Below are positions 7,531-15,664 of a stretch of DNA of 38,780 bases, one piece after another. Position 1 is the stretch's first letter; every line of letters starts with the position of its first letter. The notes beneath the pieces were generated by a model. It saw nothing but the letters and a program-made list of their open reading frames with translations. It did not search any database and was not told the origin of the DNA. Source of the stretch: an uncultured Myxococcales bacterium (lineage in GTDB: Bacteria > Myxococcota_A > Bradymonadia > UBA7976 > UBA1532); assembly GCA_903847385.1 (NCBI GenBank), contig CAINDO010000028.1, positions 1-38,780 of the forward strand. The letters are read 5' to 3'. A program made the translations under genes and the position numbers.

Positions 7531-9351
7531 GCCGGTCACCGCCGCGATGCCGACGGCGATCAGCGACTCACCGGCGATGAGGCCGGAGGCGATGGGCACC
7601 GCATAGCTCTCGGCGGCCTTCTCGTTCGACCGGCCCCACAGCCACACGAGCAGGGCGCCGAGGACCATCGAGAAGCTGTTGAAGAACGGCACGACGAAGG
7701 CGATGCCGATGCCCGTCGAGGACGGCGTGTACTTCTTGTACTGCTTGGGCACGTACTCCTCGAGCAGCGCCAGGACGATGCCGATCAGCCCACCGACCAG
7801 CGCGCCGGTGACCGCGCCCTGCGGCATGTGCTCGAGGCCCTCGGAGAGCACCTTGGCCACGCCGGCCCAGATCTGCGCCGCCGGGGCCGGCCACTTGTCG
7901 CTGCCGATCTCCTCGGGTTTGATGAGCATCGTGTAGGCCGGCACCACGAACAGCGTGCCCGCCATCACGCCGAAGAGCTGGGCGATCAGCTGCTTGCGCG
8001 GGTTGGCGCCCAGGATGTAGCCGCACTTCAGGTCCGTGAGCAGGTCGGCGGAGTGGATGGCCGCGCCGCCCGTCAACGAGGCCGACATCAGGTTCGTCGT
8101 GATGTTCTTCGGGACCAGCAGACCGAAGACGAGCTGCGTGATCTTGCCCATGGCGCCCGTGGGCGTGATGTCCGTCTCACCCGTGGCGCGGGACGCGACG
8201 AGCGCCAGGAAGAAGGTGAGGATCACGGCGATGACCCCCGTCCACCAGGGGATCTCGAAGTAGATGGCGCCGATGGCCACACACAGGCCGCCGGAGACGG
8301 CCGTGCCCCAGAGGAACCAGCTCTGGGGCGCCTCGAGGTGGGCCACCGGGTCGACGACCGCGTCTTCACGACCGCCGCCGAACATCTTGCCCATGCCGGC
8401 GAAGGCCCGCGCGATGGTGCGCCAGCGCAGGAAGAACACCGTCAGGCCCGAGGTCACCAGCAGGCCCACGCCGGGCCACAGGGCCCACGTCTGCCGGAAG
8501 CGGTTGGGGTCGCACCAGCCCTCGTTGATCACGTAGGGCCCGAGGATGCCGTAACAGGCGATGCCGGCGAGGAGCAGCGAGACGGCCGCGCGCATGCCCA
8601 TGATGGCGCCTGCGGCGATCATGATCGACGAGAACTCGAAGCCGATGGTGAGCTGCGAGAACTTCACGCCGTTGATGGTCGAGGCCGGGATGAAGTTCTC
8701 GGGGATCTTGTGCAAGCCGTCTTTCAAGAGCGCGAGCAGGCCGCCCACACCGCCGGCCCCGGCCAGGCTCATGGCCTTGCGCTTGGCCTCGTCCCCGGCG
8801 CTGTGCATGGCCTTCAGCGTCTCCGCGGTGGCGATGCCGCTGGGGAACGGGAGCTGATCGATGTTGATCTGCTGGCGTTTCATGGGGATGGCCATGAACA
8901 CACCCAGGAACGACACGGCGCCCGCCCAGAGGCTCAGCTCGAACCAGCCGATGGACTTGCCCGTGGCCAGATACAGCGCGGGGACGGCGCTGACGAAGAT
9001 GGAGCTGGACATGTAGCCGGCGGCCGAGGCCGTCGACGACATCATGTTGTTCTCGAGGATGGTGAAGTGGTTGCGGGCCAGGGCCGGGAAGAGGGTCTGC
9101 AGACTGGAGAAGAGCGCGAAGGCCAGCACGCAGGCCGTGATGGTCACGCCCAGGCCCCAGCCCGTCTTCATGCCCACGTAGAGGTTGGAAACGGCCATGA
9201 TGCCGCCCAGGACCGCGCCCGTGATGACGGCCCGCACGGTGAGCTGCGCCATCTGGTCGCCCTGGTAGACGTTCTCGAGCCAGTCGCGCGCGCGGCGCGT
9301 CTCCTCGTCTTCGGCGGGGGCGCCGACCTTCGGTTCTTGAGTGTTCTGCAT
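7522..9351 (-). CDS. OPT-family transporter, paralogue of the facing gene
   Basis: A 609-residue inner-membrane transporter of the bacterial OPT branch. Diagnostic segments are ILENNMMSSTASAAGYMSSS, QLPFPSGIATAETLKAM, the polar motif HSADLLTDLKCGYILGANP and the C-terminal SGLIAGESLIAV. A charged cytoplasmic N-terminus of about 35 residues (EDEETRRARDWLENVYQGDQ) precedes the first helix. The ATG at 9351 is preferred over an in-frame GTG at 9363, because that GTG lies inside the -10 box TAGTGT and could not be in the mRNA. It is convergent with and homologous to the gene at 5628, suggesting an inverted duplication or a two-protein transporter. Substrate unknown (peptide, peptide-like or metal chelate by family). 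Confidence 0.93.
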   Translation of the reverse strand: MQNTQEPKVGAPAEDEETRRARDWLENVYQGDQMAQLTVRAVITGAVLGGIMAVSNLYVGMKTGWGLGVTITACVLAFALFSSLQTLFPALARNHFTILENNMMSSTASAAGYMSSSIFVSAVPALYLATGKSIGWFELSLWAGAVSFLGVFMAIPMKRQQINIDQLPFPSGIATAETLKAMHSAGDEAKRKAMSLAGAGGVGGLLALLKDGLHKIPENFIPASTINGVKFSQLTIGFEFSSIMIAAGAIMGMRAAVSLLLAGIACYGILGPYVINEGWCDPNRFRQTWALWPGVGLLVTSGLTVFFLRWRTIARAFAGMGKMFGGGREDAVVDPVAHLEAPQSWFLWGTAVSGGLCVAIGAIYFEIPWWTGVIAVILTFFLALVASRATGETDITPTGAMGKITQLVFGLLVPKNITTNLMSASLTGGAAIHSADLLTDLKCGYILGANPRKQLIAQLFGVMAGTLFVVPAYTMLIKPEEIGSDKWPAPAAQIWAGVAKVLSEGLEHMPQGAVTGALVGGLIGIVLALLEEYVPKQYKKYTPSSTGIGIAFVVPFFNSFSMVLGALLVWLWGRSNEKAAESYAVPIASGLIAGESLIAVGIAAVTGGG

Positions 9352-9359
9352 GGCCCGCG

Positions 9360-9388
9360 ACACTAGGCGGCGCCTCGAACGCGGTCAA
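9360..9388 (-). promoter_or_regulatory. Sigma-70-like promoter of the second OPT gene
   Basis: Read on the minus strand: TTGACC (9388-9383), 17-base spacer, TAGTGT (9365-9360), then 8 bases to the ATG at 9351. The -35 matches TTGACA at five of six positions and the spacing is ideal. The predicted transcript starts within a few bases of the ATG, leaving no room for a Shine-Dalgarno site. Confidence 0.6.
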
Positions 9389-9416
9389 CGGCCACGGGCG
9401 GCTGCGGCGTTCGGCG

Positions 9417-9445
9417 TTGCCGCGCCCGGCACCTTCTGATATCAA
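9417..9445 (+). promoter_or_regulatory. Sigma-70-like promoter of the Cys-rich lipoprotein operon
   Basis: TTGCCG (9417-9422), 17-base spacer, TATCAA (9440-9445), then 9 bases to the ATG at 9455. Spacing is canonical and the -10-to-start distance matches the other near-leaderless genes of the window. It lies back to back with the OPT promoter in the same 103-base gap. Confidence 0.45.
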
Positions 9446-9454
9446 CCGCTCCCC

Positions 9455-9802
9455 ATGCGCTCCCGACGTGTCCCCCTCGCACTGGTTCTGCGCCTCGGCG
9501 CCGCCCTGGCCCTGCTGCTGGCCGGCGCCGCCTGCTCCACCGAGGTGGGCGACGAGTGCACCTCCGACGCCGAGTGCGGCGAGGGCCGCCTCTGCGACCG
9601 GGCCTCGCACGCGGGCTACTGCACCGTGTCGCCCTGCGGCCCGAACTCGTGCCCGGCCAACTCGGTGTGCGCGCGGTTCGCCAACGACCTGACCTACTGC
9701 ATGGCGCTGTGCGAGTCGAACGAGGACTGCCGCGAGGGCTACACCTGCACGGAGGACACGGCCGCGCCCGTGCCCTACTGTCGGCAGTCCAACCGCCACT
9801 GA
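9455..9802 (+). CDS. Small Cys-rich lipoprotein
   Basis: A 115-residue predicted lipoprotein: basic RSRR, hydrophobic core, and LLLAGAAC with the lipidated Cys at 27. The mature part holds twelve further cysteines in short spacings (DEC, AEC, RLC, GYC, CGPNSC, SVC, YC, LC, DC, TC, YC), typical of a disulfide-stabilised mini-domain of the kind common in myxobacterial surface lipoproteins (family knowledge). An even number allows six disulfides. No catalytic motif. It is the first gene of a tight plus-strand operon: the next gene starts 11 bases after its stop. A promoter-like TTGCCG-17-TATCAA ends 9 bases before the ATG. Function unknown; surface adhesion or a binding-partner role is speculative. 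Confidence 0.85.
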   Translation: MRSRRVPLALVLRLGAALALLLAGAACSTEVGDECTSDAECGEGRLCDRASHAGYCTVSPCGPNSCPANSVCARFANDLTYCMALCESNEDCREGYTCTEDTAAPVPYCRQSNRH

Positions 9803-9813
9803 ACGGGGGCCCG

Positions 9814-10302
9814 GTGGAGACACTTCATCCTCCGCTCGACGCGGCCTTTCTCCGCACGGTGCCCATCTTCGGCGGGCTCGAGGACACCGAGCTCGAGCGC
9901 CTGTGGAGCTACACCGAGGTCCACGCGCACGGCACCGGCGAGGTCATCCTGCGCGAGGGGGATCTGGCCAAGGAGATGTTCGTGCTGCTCGAGGGCAGCG
10001 TGGAGATCTTCTCGACGGACCCGACGACCGGCGCCGAGCAGGTCCTGCGCACGCTGAACAAGGGCGACTGCTTCGGTGAGATGGCGCTCATCGACATCCA
10101 GCCGCGCTCGGCCTCGGTGCGCACGCTCAGCCCCGTGCGCCTCATGGTCATCGGCTTCGACGACCTGATCCGCGTCTACCAGTTCAACATGCAGACCTAC
10201 ACGATCATCGTGTTGAACATCGCCCGCGAGATCTCCCGCCGCCTGCGCCGCGCCAACGAGCAGCTCGCGCGCGTCGGCCACCACGACCCCTCCGGGCCGT
10301 GA
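9814..10302 (+). CDS. Single-domain cyclic-nucleotide-binding protein (CRP/cNMP-binding fold)
   Basis: A 162-residue cytoplasmic protein that is essentially one cNMP-binding domain. It starts PIFGGLEDTELERLW, continues GEVILREGDLAKEMFVLLEGSVEIF, and carries the phosphate-binding cassette FGEMALIDIQPRSASVRT with the Glu and Arg that contact the cyclic nucleotide in known members. A terminal helix (IAREISRRLRRANEQLA) follows. There is no helix-turn-helix, so it is not a CRP-type DNA-binding regulator; it more likely acts as a cNMP-sensing adaptor. GTG at 9814 is chosen for the GGGGGC just upstream and the fold beginning soon after. Its TGA stop shares two bases with the next gene's GTG (GTGA). 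Lying between two lipoprotein genes, it may be the cytoplasmic sensor of this envelope operon (inference). Confidence 0.88.
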   Translation: METLHPPLDAAFLRTVPIFGGLEDTELERLWSYTEVHAHGTGEVILREGDLAKEMFVLLEGSVEIFSTDPTTGAEQVLRTLNKGDCFGEMALIDIQPRSASVRTLSPVRLMVIGFDDLIRVYQFNMQTYTIIVLNIAREISRRLRRANEQLARVGHHDPSGP

Positions 10303-12194
10303 GCGCCCGCCGGCTGGCGGCCCTGGCCCTGATGGCCTGCACCTCGGCGCCCCCCCGCGAGGGCGCCGCACCGCCCCCCCCGCCGGCGGCCAGCGTCGAC
10401 GCCCCGGCGCTCTTGGTCCCGGGCGGCCGCGTCGAAGTCCGGGGCACGGGTTTCCTCACGGGCTCCGCCGGTGACACACGCGTGACCTTCGCAGGCCGGC
10501 TGGGCGCGCGACCGCTGCAGTTCGAGTGGCCCGCCCTGGAGGCCGGCCCGGACCGGCTGGTGCTCGCGCTGACGCCCGAGGTCCTCGCGGCGCTCGGCGC
10601 CCCTTACCTGCCGGACGCCGCGCTGACCGGCACGCTGCGGGTCGACGTCGTGCCCCGCGACCAGCCCGCGCTGGCCACCCGCGCCGAGCGTCCGCTCGCG
10701 GTCGAGATCCGGACCCAGCCGGCGCCGGCGCTGCTCGCCGTCGAGACGGACGCCCTCGCCCCGGGCGGCCACGTCCGCGTACGCGCGCAGGACCTGCTCG
10801 GGGCCGGCGAGGGGCAGTCGACGCTCCTCTTGACGGGCACGTTCCTCCCGGACGACCCCGCCGCCGCGCCGCGACCCGTGGCGGACGCGCGGCTGCCCCG
10901 GGTCGAGTCGAGTGAGCGGAGCGAGGGCGACTTCGCCCTGGGGGCGGGTGTGTTCGGGCTCGCGCCGGGCACCTTCGAGGGCACCGCCCGCCTCAGCCTG
11001 ACGACGACGGACGGGCGGGTGTACGAGAGCGCCGCGTTGCCGGCCGTGACGCTGGTGCAGCTCCCCGTTGCGCTGCCGCCGCCGCCGCCGCTCACGCTCT
11101 CGCGGGGCGAGGTCCTGCGGCTGCCCGCCCTGGGCGCCCTGCCCCTGGACGCGGGCGCGCAGACGGCCACCGTGCTCGTGCTCGAGGGCGTCTTCACCCC
11201 GCGGGACGGCGGTCCCCCGGAGACGCTCTCCGGCCCGACCGCGTGGCGGTGGGCGCCCGAGGACGTGCCCGGACCGGACGCCGTGCGCCTGTCGCTGCGC
11301 ACGCGAGCCGCCGGTGAGACCGGCACCCTGGCGGCCGGCGAGCGGCCGGGCCGCTTCGACGGGCAGGTGCACATGGTGGTCCGGGCGGGTCGCGAGCACG
11401 CCGAGACCGCCCCCGTGCCGCTCACGCTGACGCTGGCGCCCATGCGGCAGGCGGTCGTCCTCGACTTCACGCCGGGGTTCGAGGAGGGCCTCGCGCTGTT
11501 CGGTCTCGCCGACGCCTCGCTCGAGGTCCGGGACCGGATTCTGGCCGTGTGCCGGCGAGACTTTGCGGGCCTGCGGGTCACATTCTCCGAGTCGCCCCCC
11601 GCGGACGTGCTGGAGTTCACGACCATCGAGCTCGGCGGGCGCGATCCCAACGGGCAGGGCCTGCTCGGCCTGGAGAACACCGCCGTCAAGGACACCGACA
11701 ATCGCCGGCTGGACGAGCGCCTGGGCGGCCGCAACGCCGTGAGCGCCGAGAACGGAGCGCCGGCCTTCGGGGGCATCTTCGTCAGCTCGTTTCTCCGTCT
11801 GTCGCCGGGTCGACCCGAGCCCGCCGCGCTGGCCTCGCCGGCCTTCGACGCGATCTTCGCGCCCTTCTCGCCGGAGATCTCGCCGGACGCAGACCCCTGG
11901 CGGGCCGCGGAGACCGGGAGCGCGGGGGACTCGACCCGCGTCGCGGCCCACGCCGAGGCGGTGCGGGTGCTCGGCAACCTGATCGGCAGCACCGTGACCC
12001 ACGAGCTGGGGCACGCCTTGGGGCTATCCGCCGTCCCGGGTCGCGTGCACAATCCCGGCGACTGGCCCGGCGACCTGATGGACCGGGGCGACGCCCGCCC
12101 CCTGGCCGAGCGCGCCGAGCTCGACGGCACGCCGCCGGCGCGGTTCACCAACGTCAACGCCGAGTACCTGCAGCGCCTCCTCGGAGAACCATGA
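10299..12194 (+). CDS. Lipoprotein with TIG/Ig-like repeats and C-terminal metzincin-like zinc protease domain
   Basis: A 631-residue predicted lipoprotein (LALMAC, Cys14, a very short signal peptide). Three Ig/TIG-like units follow, recognisable from VPGGRVEVRGTGFLTG (about 40-140), LAPGGHVRVRAQDLLGAG (about 146-260) and LTLSRGEVLRLPALG (about 262-385). The C-terminal domain has HELGHALG at 568-575, a possible third ligand His584 (GRVH), and LMDRG with Met594 as a Met-turn candidate. Classical metzincins have the third ligand three residues after the Gly (HExxHxxGxxH); here that position is Ala and the next His is six residues further on, so the zinc site is atypical though probably functional. 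The start is a GTG overlapping the preceding stop (GTGA), and the stop overlaps the next ATG (ATGA). Substrate unknown; likely a surface or periplasmic protease. Confidence 0.8.
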   Translation: MSARRLAALALMACTSAPPREGAAPPPPPAASVDAPALLVPGGRVEVRGTGFLTGSAGDTRVTFAGRLGARPLQFEWPALEAGPDRLVLALTPEVLAALGAPYLPDAALTGTLRVDVVPRDQPALATRAERPLAVEIRTQPAPALLAVETDALAPGGHVRVRAQDLLGAGEGQSTLLLTGTFLPDDPAAAPRPVADARLPRVESSERSEGDFALGAGVFGLAPGTFEGTARLSLTTTDGRVYESAALPAVTLVQLPVALPPPPPLTLSRGEVLRLPALGALPLDAGAQTATVLVLEGVFTPRDGGPPETLSGPTAWRWAPEDVPGPDAVRLSLRTRAAGETGTLAAGERPGRFDGQVHMVVRAGREHAETAPVPLTLTLAPMRQAVVLDFTPGFEEGLALFGLADASLEVRDRILAVCRRDFAGLRVTFSESPPADVLEFTTIELGGRDPNGQGLLGLENTAVKDTDNRRLDERLGGRNAVSAENGAPAFGGIFVSSFLRLSPGRPEPAALASPAFDAIFAPFSPEISPDADPWRAAETGSAGDSTRVAAHAEAVRVLGNLIGSTVTHELGHALGLSAVPGRVHNPGDWPGDLMDRGDARPLAERAELDGTPPARFTNVNAEYLQRLLGEP

Positions 12195-12847
12195 GCACGC
12201 CCTCCACCGCCCGCGTCTCCCTCGCCCTCGTGTTCGGCCTCTCCGTGCTCGGCGCCGCCTGTGACGCCCCGGCCAAGAAGCAGTCCGCGGCGCCGGCCTC
12301 CGGCGCGCCGACGGCCCCCGCGTCCGAGCCGGGCAGCGCCACCTGCGACTCCGACGACGACTGCACGCGCCCGTGGAGTCCTTCGATGGAGGGCTGCGGC
12401 AGCCTCGATCGCTGCTACGACGGCGCCTGCATCGAGCCGCCGGCGACGACGGGCGCGGTCAACCCGCACACCGGGCGCGTCGCCTTCGAGACCTCGGCGG
12501 GCGAGAAGAGCTGGCAGGTCGAAATCGTGCGCAGCCCCTTCGAGACGCAGCGCGGCCTCATGTGTCGGACGTCGATGCGCAGCGACTGGGGCATGCTCTT
12601 CCTGCTGGAGTCCACGCGGCTGCAGGCGTTCTGGATGAAGAACACGCTCATCCCGCTGGACATGGTCTTCATCACGGACGACTGGACCGTCGCCGGCGTG
12701 GTGACGGAGGTTCCGCCCCGCACCCTGGAGCCGCGCGGCGTCAACGCGCCCTCGCGCTACGTGCTCGAGCTCGCTTCGGGCGAGGCGAAGCGCGCCGGCA
12801 TCGCCGCCGGCACGAAGGTCCGCTACTACGCCCCGCGCGGCGAGTGA
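12191..12847 (+). CDS. DUF192 lipoprotein with Cys-rich N-terminal module
   Basis: A 218-residue predicted lipoprotein: SVLGAAC puts the lipidated Cys at 24. An Ala/Pro/Ser linker is followed by a small Cys-rich module (Cys52, 58, 69, 75, 80) and then a DUF192 domain at about 90-218. The DUF192 hallmarks are all present: RGLMCRTSM, GMLFLLE and FWMKNTLIPLDMVFI, then VTEVPPRT and YVLELASGEAKRAGI. DUF192 is a small beta-rich extracytoplasmic domain without an established general function; most members lack the extra Cys-rich module. It is the last gene of the four-gene operon, its ATG sharing bases with the protease stop (ATGA). It ends 27 bases before the convergent PilZ gene; CCGCCGGCGG (12850-12859) lies between but has no loop or T tract. 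Confidence 0.88.
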   Translation: MSTPSTARVSLALVFGLSVLGAACDAPAKKQSAAPASGAPTAPASEPGSATCDSDDDCTRPWSPSMEGCGSLDRCYDGACIEPPATTGAVNPHTGRVAFETSAGEKSWQVEIVRSPFETQRGLMCRTSMRSDWGMLFLLESTRLQAFWMKNTLIPLDMVFITDDWTVAGVVTEVPPRTLEPRGVNAPSRYVLELASGEAKRAGIAAGTKVRYYAPRGE

Positions 12848-12874
12848 GCCCGCCGGCGGCGCGATGGGTCGGCC

Positions 12875-13273
12875 TCAGCCCGCGTCGGCCGGCTTCTGCG
12901 TCTCGACGAAGCGGCGGTACAGGGCCTCGCCGAGGTGCTCGATCATGAGCGCGTCCACGACCCGCTTCAGCGCCACGCGCTCCTGCTCGTCGTCGAAGAG
13001 CAGCTCGACGCCCATGCCGGCCTCCGTCGTCGGGTCGCCCTTGGCCACCACCCGACGCACGATGCCCTTGAGCGTCACCGGCTTCTCCATGCGCGGGATC
13101 GCCAGCGTGAACAGGGCCTCGCTGCCGACGGGCATGGGCGTGTCCGTGCGAACGAACAGGCCGCCACCGCTGATGTCCCGGGTGAAGTCCGCGATGAACG
13201 CGTTGATGCGTTTGTACTCGACCTTGATCTCGATGGGCACGCGTGCCGTCCGCCGCTGGTGGAGTCCCGACAT
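12875..13273 (-). CDS. PilZ-domain c-di-GMP receptor (TIGR02266-like)
   Basis: A 132-residue cytoplasmic protein made of one PilZ domain, of the type expanded in myxobacteria. Both c-di-GMP-binding signatures are intact: RRTAR at 7-11 (RxxxR) and DISGGG (D/NxSxxG). Then come LFVRTDTPMPVGSEALFTLAIP and a conserved GIVRRVVAKG...GMGVELL core. The C-terminal helix (VVDALMIEHLGEALYRRFVE) may be the output surface. ATG at 13273 is chosen because the fold starts directly after it; another in-frame ATG lies four codons upstream (13285). A weak TTGGCG with GATGCT 18 bases on ends 7 bases before the ATG. It is divergent from the membrane/gluzincin gene, whose ATG is 39 bases away. As a lone receptor it must act on a separate partner. 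Confidence 0.9.
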   Translation of the reverse strand: MSGLHQRRTARVPIEIKVEYKRINAFIADFTRDISGGGLFVRTDTPMPVGSEALFTLAIPRMEKPVTLKGIVRRVVAKGDPTTEAGMGVELLFDDEQERVALKRVVDALMIEHLGEALYRRFVETQKPADAG

Positions 13274-13312
13274 GGGCGACAGCATCGCACGAGCGGGCGA
13301 TGCGCGCCAAGG

Positions 13313-15586
13313 ATGGGCCCGTTGATTCCCGCCCGACGCCCACGGCCCTGGGCCGCGGCGGGCCTGCTCCTCTGGGGCACGACGCTGTGTTTCCTGCCCC
13401 TGCTGAACCTGCTGGCCTTCGAGTTCGCCTTCTTCACGGCCATTCCGATGACCTTCATCGCCGGCCGACGCGGGGCGCGCCTGCCCGAGTCGGCCACGCC
13501 GCGGGAGGTCGCGGTCGGCCTGCTCCGCGTGCTCGGCCTCGCGGCCCTGCCGCTCTTGCCCATCACCCTGAACGCGTTGCGCGTGCGCAACTGCAACTAC
13601 CTCGAGGGTCTCGCCTTCCACGGCCTGCTCCCGGGGGTGACCGCGGTCGTCGCGTTCGCCTGGGGGCGCGTTGCGCGCCACCTCGCCCCGCGGTGGCCCA
13701 TGCGCCTCTTCGTCGCCGGGGTGCTGCTCACCGTCGTCGAGGCCCTGCACCACTTCTGGACCGCGCCGCCCGTGGACGCGTTCCACCCCTTCGTCGGCTA
13801 CTTCCCGGGCTCGCTCTACGACGAGGTCATCCCGCTGAACGGCCGCCTCGTCGGTGCCCGGGCGATCGACCTGGTCTGGGCCGTGGCGGGGCTCTGTGCG
13901 GCGACCGCGCTGCGCGGGGCGTCGCGTCGAGCGCTCCGCGGCCTGGCGGCGATCGCCCTCGGGGCCGCGGGCTACGCCTCGGCCGAAGCGCTCGACCTCC
14001 ACCGTGACGCCGCGCACGTCCAGGCGGCCCTCGGCGGCCTCACCGAGACCGCCCACTTCCGCATGCGCCACCCCGCCGACCTCTCGCCCGCCACCGTCGC
14101 CGCGCTGACGACGGAGCTGGAGTTCCGGCACGCCGAGCTGACCACCTTCTTCGGGAAGGCGCCCGCCGAGCCCATCGACGTGTGGTTCTACGCCTCGACA
14201 CCGCAGAAGAAGCGGCTGATGGGCGCCGGGCAGGTCCGCATCGCCAAACCCTGGCAGCGCGCCGTGCACCTGCAGCTGCCGGACGTGGGCGACGGCATCC
14301 TGGCCCACGAGCTGGCCCACGCGTTCTCCGCCGAGATCTCCGCCGCGCCACACCACCTGAGCCTGACGCCCTACCTGCTCCCCAACATGGGCCTGATCGA
14401 GGGGCTCGCCACCGCCGCGGCCTGGGACGACGCGCCCCTCGACGCCCACCAGTGGACTCAGGCGATGCGTGGCCTGGGGGTGGACACGCCGCTGACACGC
14501 CTGCTCAGCCCGACGGGGTTCCTGGCGGCCAACTCGCGCGCCGCCTACACGCAGTGCGGCTCCTACGTGCGCTGGCTGCGCGACACCGAGGGGCCCGGGG
14601 CCGTCGAGCGCCTGTACCGGGCGGGCGCGTTGACGGAGGCCGAGGCCGCGGCCCAGGCCGCCGCATGGGGTGCCTGGCTGGACACGCGCACCGTGGACGC
14701 GGACGCACTGGCCATCGCGCGCCTGCGCTTCGACCGGCCGGCCATCTTCGGCAAGGTCTGCGCCCACGAGATCGCCGCGCTGCGCGCCCGCGTGGACGCC
14801 CTCTCCGGCAGCGACCCGGCGGCGGCGCTGTCCGTCGTGGACGAGATGCTCGTGCACCTGCCCGACGACCCGGAGACGCTCCTGCTGCGGGTCACGTTGC
14901 TCTACCGCCTGGGAGACGCGGCGTCGCTGCACGCCGCCCTGGCGCTGGCCACGGCGCTCGCCGCGCGCGACGAGATCGGCCGGGTCCGCCAGGCCCGCGC
15001 CCGGGAGTGGCAGGCGGACATCCTCTCCCGCGAGGGTCGCCCCGAGGACCGCGAGCGCGTGCGCGCGCTTTACGCCGACCTGCTGAACGCGCACTTCGAC
15101 CGTGCCTGGACGCGCCGCCTCTCCGTCAAACACGCCGCCCTGGGTGCGGGGGCCTGGGGCGACCGTGTCCTCGCGCTGCTCACCCGGCCCGAGGACACCG
15201 ATCCCGGCGCCGCGGACGCGCTCCTGGCCGAGCTCGCCGCCCTCTCGCCGGGACACCCGGTCACGCTGTATCTGCAGGGTCGCGCCGCCGCCCGACACGG
15301 GGATCGGCCCGCGGCGATCCGAGCGTCGCAGGCCGCCGTCGAGGGCGGGCTCCCCCACCCCACCCTCACCTTCGAGGCGCTGCGGTTGGTCGCCGCCTGC
15401 CGGTTCGACGCCGGCGACTACGCCGCCGCGGCCGAGGACTTCGCCGCCCTCGCCGAACGGACCGATCTGGCGCTCCAATCCGGCGAGGCGGATGGGCTGC
15501 GCACGTGGGCCCGCCGGGCCCGGTTCTTCGCCGCGAATCCGCCGCCCGCGCCCCCCGGAGAAGCACCGAGCGCACCTGCGAATTGA
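13313..15586 (+). CDS. Six-TM membrane protein fused to a gluzincin-type metallopeptidase domain and TPR-like tail
   Basis: A 757-residue protein of three parts. Residues 1-225 hold about six membrane helices (for example LLLWGTTLCFLPLLNLLAF, FVAGVLLTVVEALHHFW and AIDLVWAVAGLCAATAL). A soluble domain follows with HELAH at 332-336 and GLIEG with Glu363, the arrangement of an HExxH...E gluzincin; both His and both Glu are present. The tail (about 480-757) is helical with TPR-like units (DPAAALSVVDEMLVHLPDDPETLLLRVTLLYRLGD; AGDYAAAAEDFAALAERT). The ATG at 13313 has only AAGG directly adjacent; TTG at 13322 is an alternative. Membrane topology decides which side the protease faces; I infer outside. 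A membrane-integrated protease with its own helical-repeat platform is unusual. Substrate unknown. Confidence 0.78.
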   Translation: MGPLIPARRPRPWAAAGLLLWGTTLCFLPLLNLLAFEFAFFTAIPMTFIAGRRGARLPESATPREVAVGLLRVLGLAALPLLPITLNALRVRNCNYLEGLAFHGLLPGVTAVVAFAWGRVARHLAPRWPMRLFVAGVLLTVVEALHHFWTAPPVDAFHPFVGYFPGSLYDEVIPLNGRLVGARAIDLVWAVAGLCAATALRGASRRALRGLAAIALGAAGYASAEALDLHRDAAHVQAALGGLTETAHFRMRHPADLSPATVAALTTELEFRHAELTTFFGKAPAEPIDVWFYASTPQKKRLMGAGQVRIAKPWQRAVHLQLPDVGDGILAHELAHAFSAEISAAPHHLSLTPYLLPNMGLIEGLATAAAWDDAPLDAHQWTQAMRGLGVDTPLTRLLSPTGFLAANSRAAYTQCGSYVRWLRDTEGPGAVERLYRAGALTEAEAAAQAAAWGAWLDTRTVDADALAIARLRFDRPAIFGKVCAHEIAALRARVDALSGSDPAAALSVVDEMLVHLPDDPETLLLRVTLLYRLGDAASLHAALALATALAARDEIGRVRQARAREWQADILSREGRPEDRERVRALYADLLNAHFDRAWTRRLSVKHAALGAGAWGDRVLALLTRPEDTDPGAADALLAELAALSPGHPVTLYLQGRAAARHGDRPAAIRASQAAVEGGLPHPTLTFEALRLVAACRFDAGDYAAAAEDFAALAERTDLALQSGEADGLRTWARRARFFAANPPPAPPGEAPSAPAN

Positions 15587-15664
15587 CAGGCGCGCGCGGG
15601 ATGAGGAATGCTCCGCCGTTCTTCGCCGGTTCGGTGAAGTCGAGATTCTGCCCGGGAGCCCTGG

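Noticed and set aside
7828-9366. 512-codon plus-strand frame opposite the second OPT gene.
   Set aside because: His/Glu/Arg/Gly-rich shadow of a clear OPT transporter on the other strand.
12850-12859. Perfect 10-base palindrome CCGCCGGCGG between the convergent DUF192 and PilZ genes.
   Set aside because: No loop and no T tract, and short GC palindromes are expected by chance in such GC-rich DNA.
15583-15612. Perfect -35 consensus TTGACA with AATGCT 18 bases downstream, before the NTF2-like lipoprotein.
   Set aside because: The -10 match is only three of six and the resulting leader is about 45 bases without further support; mentioned only within the gene entry.
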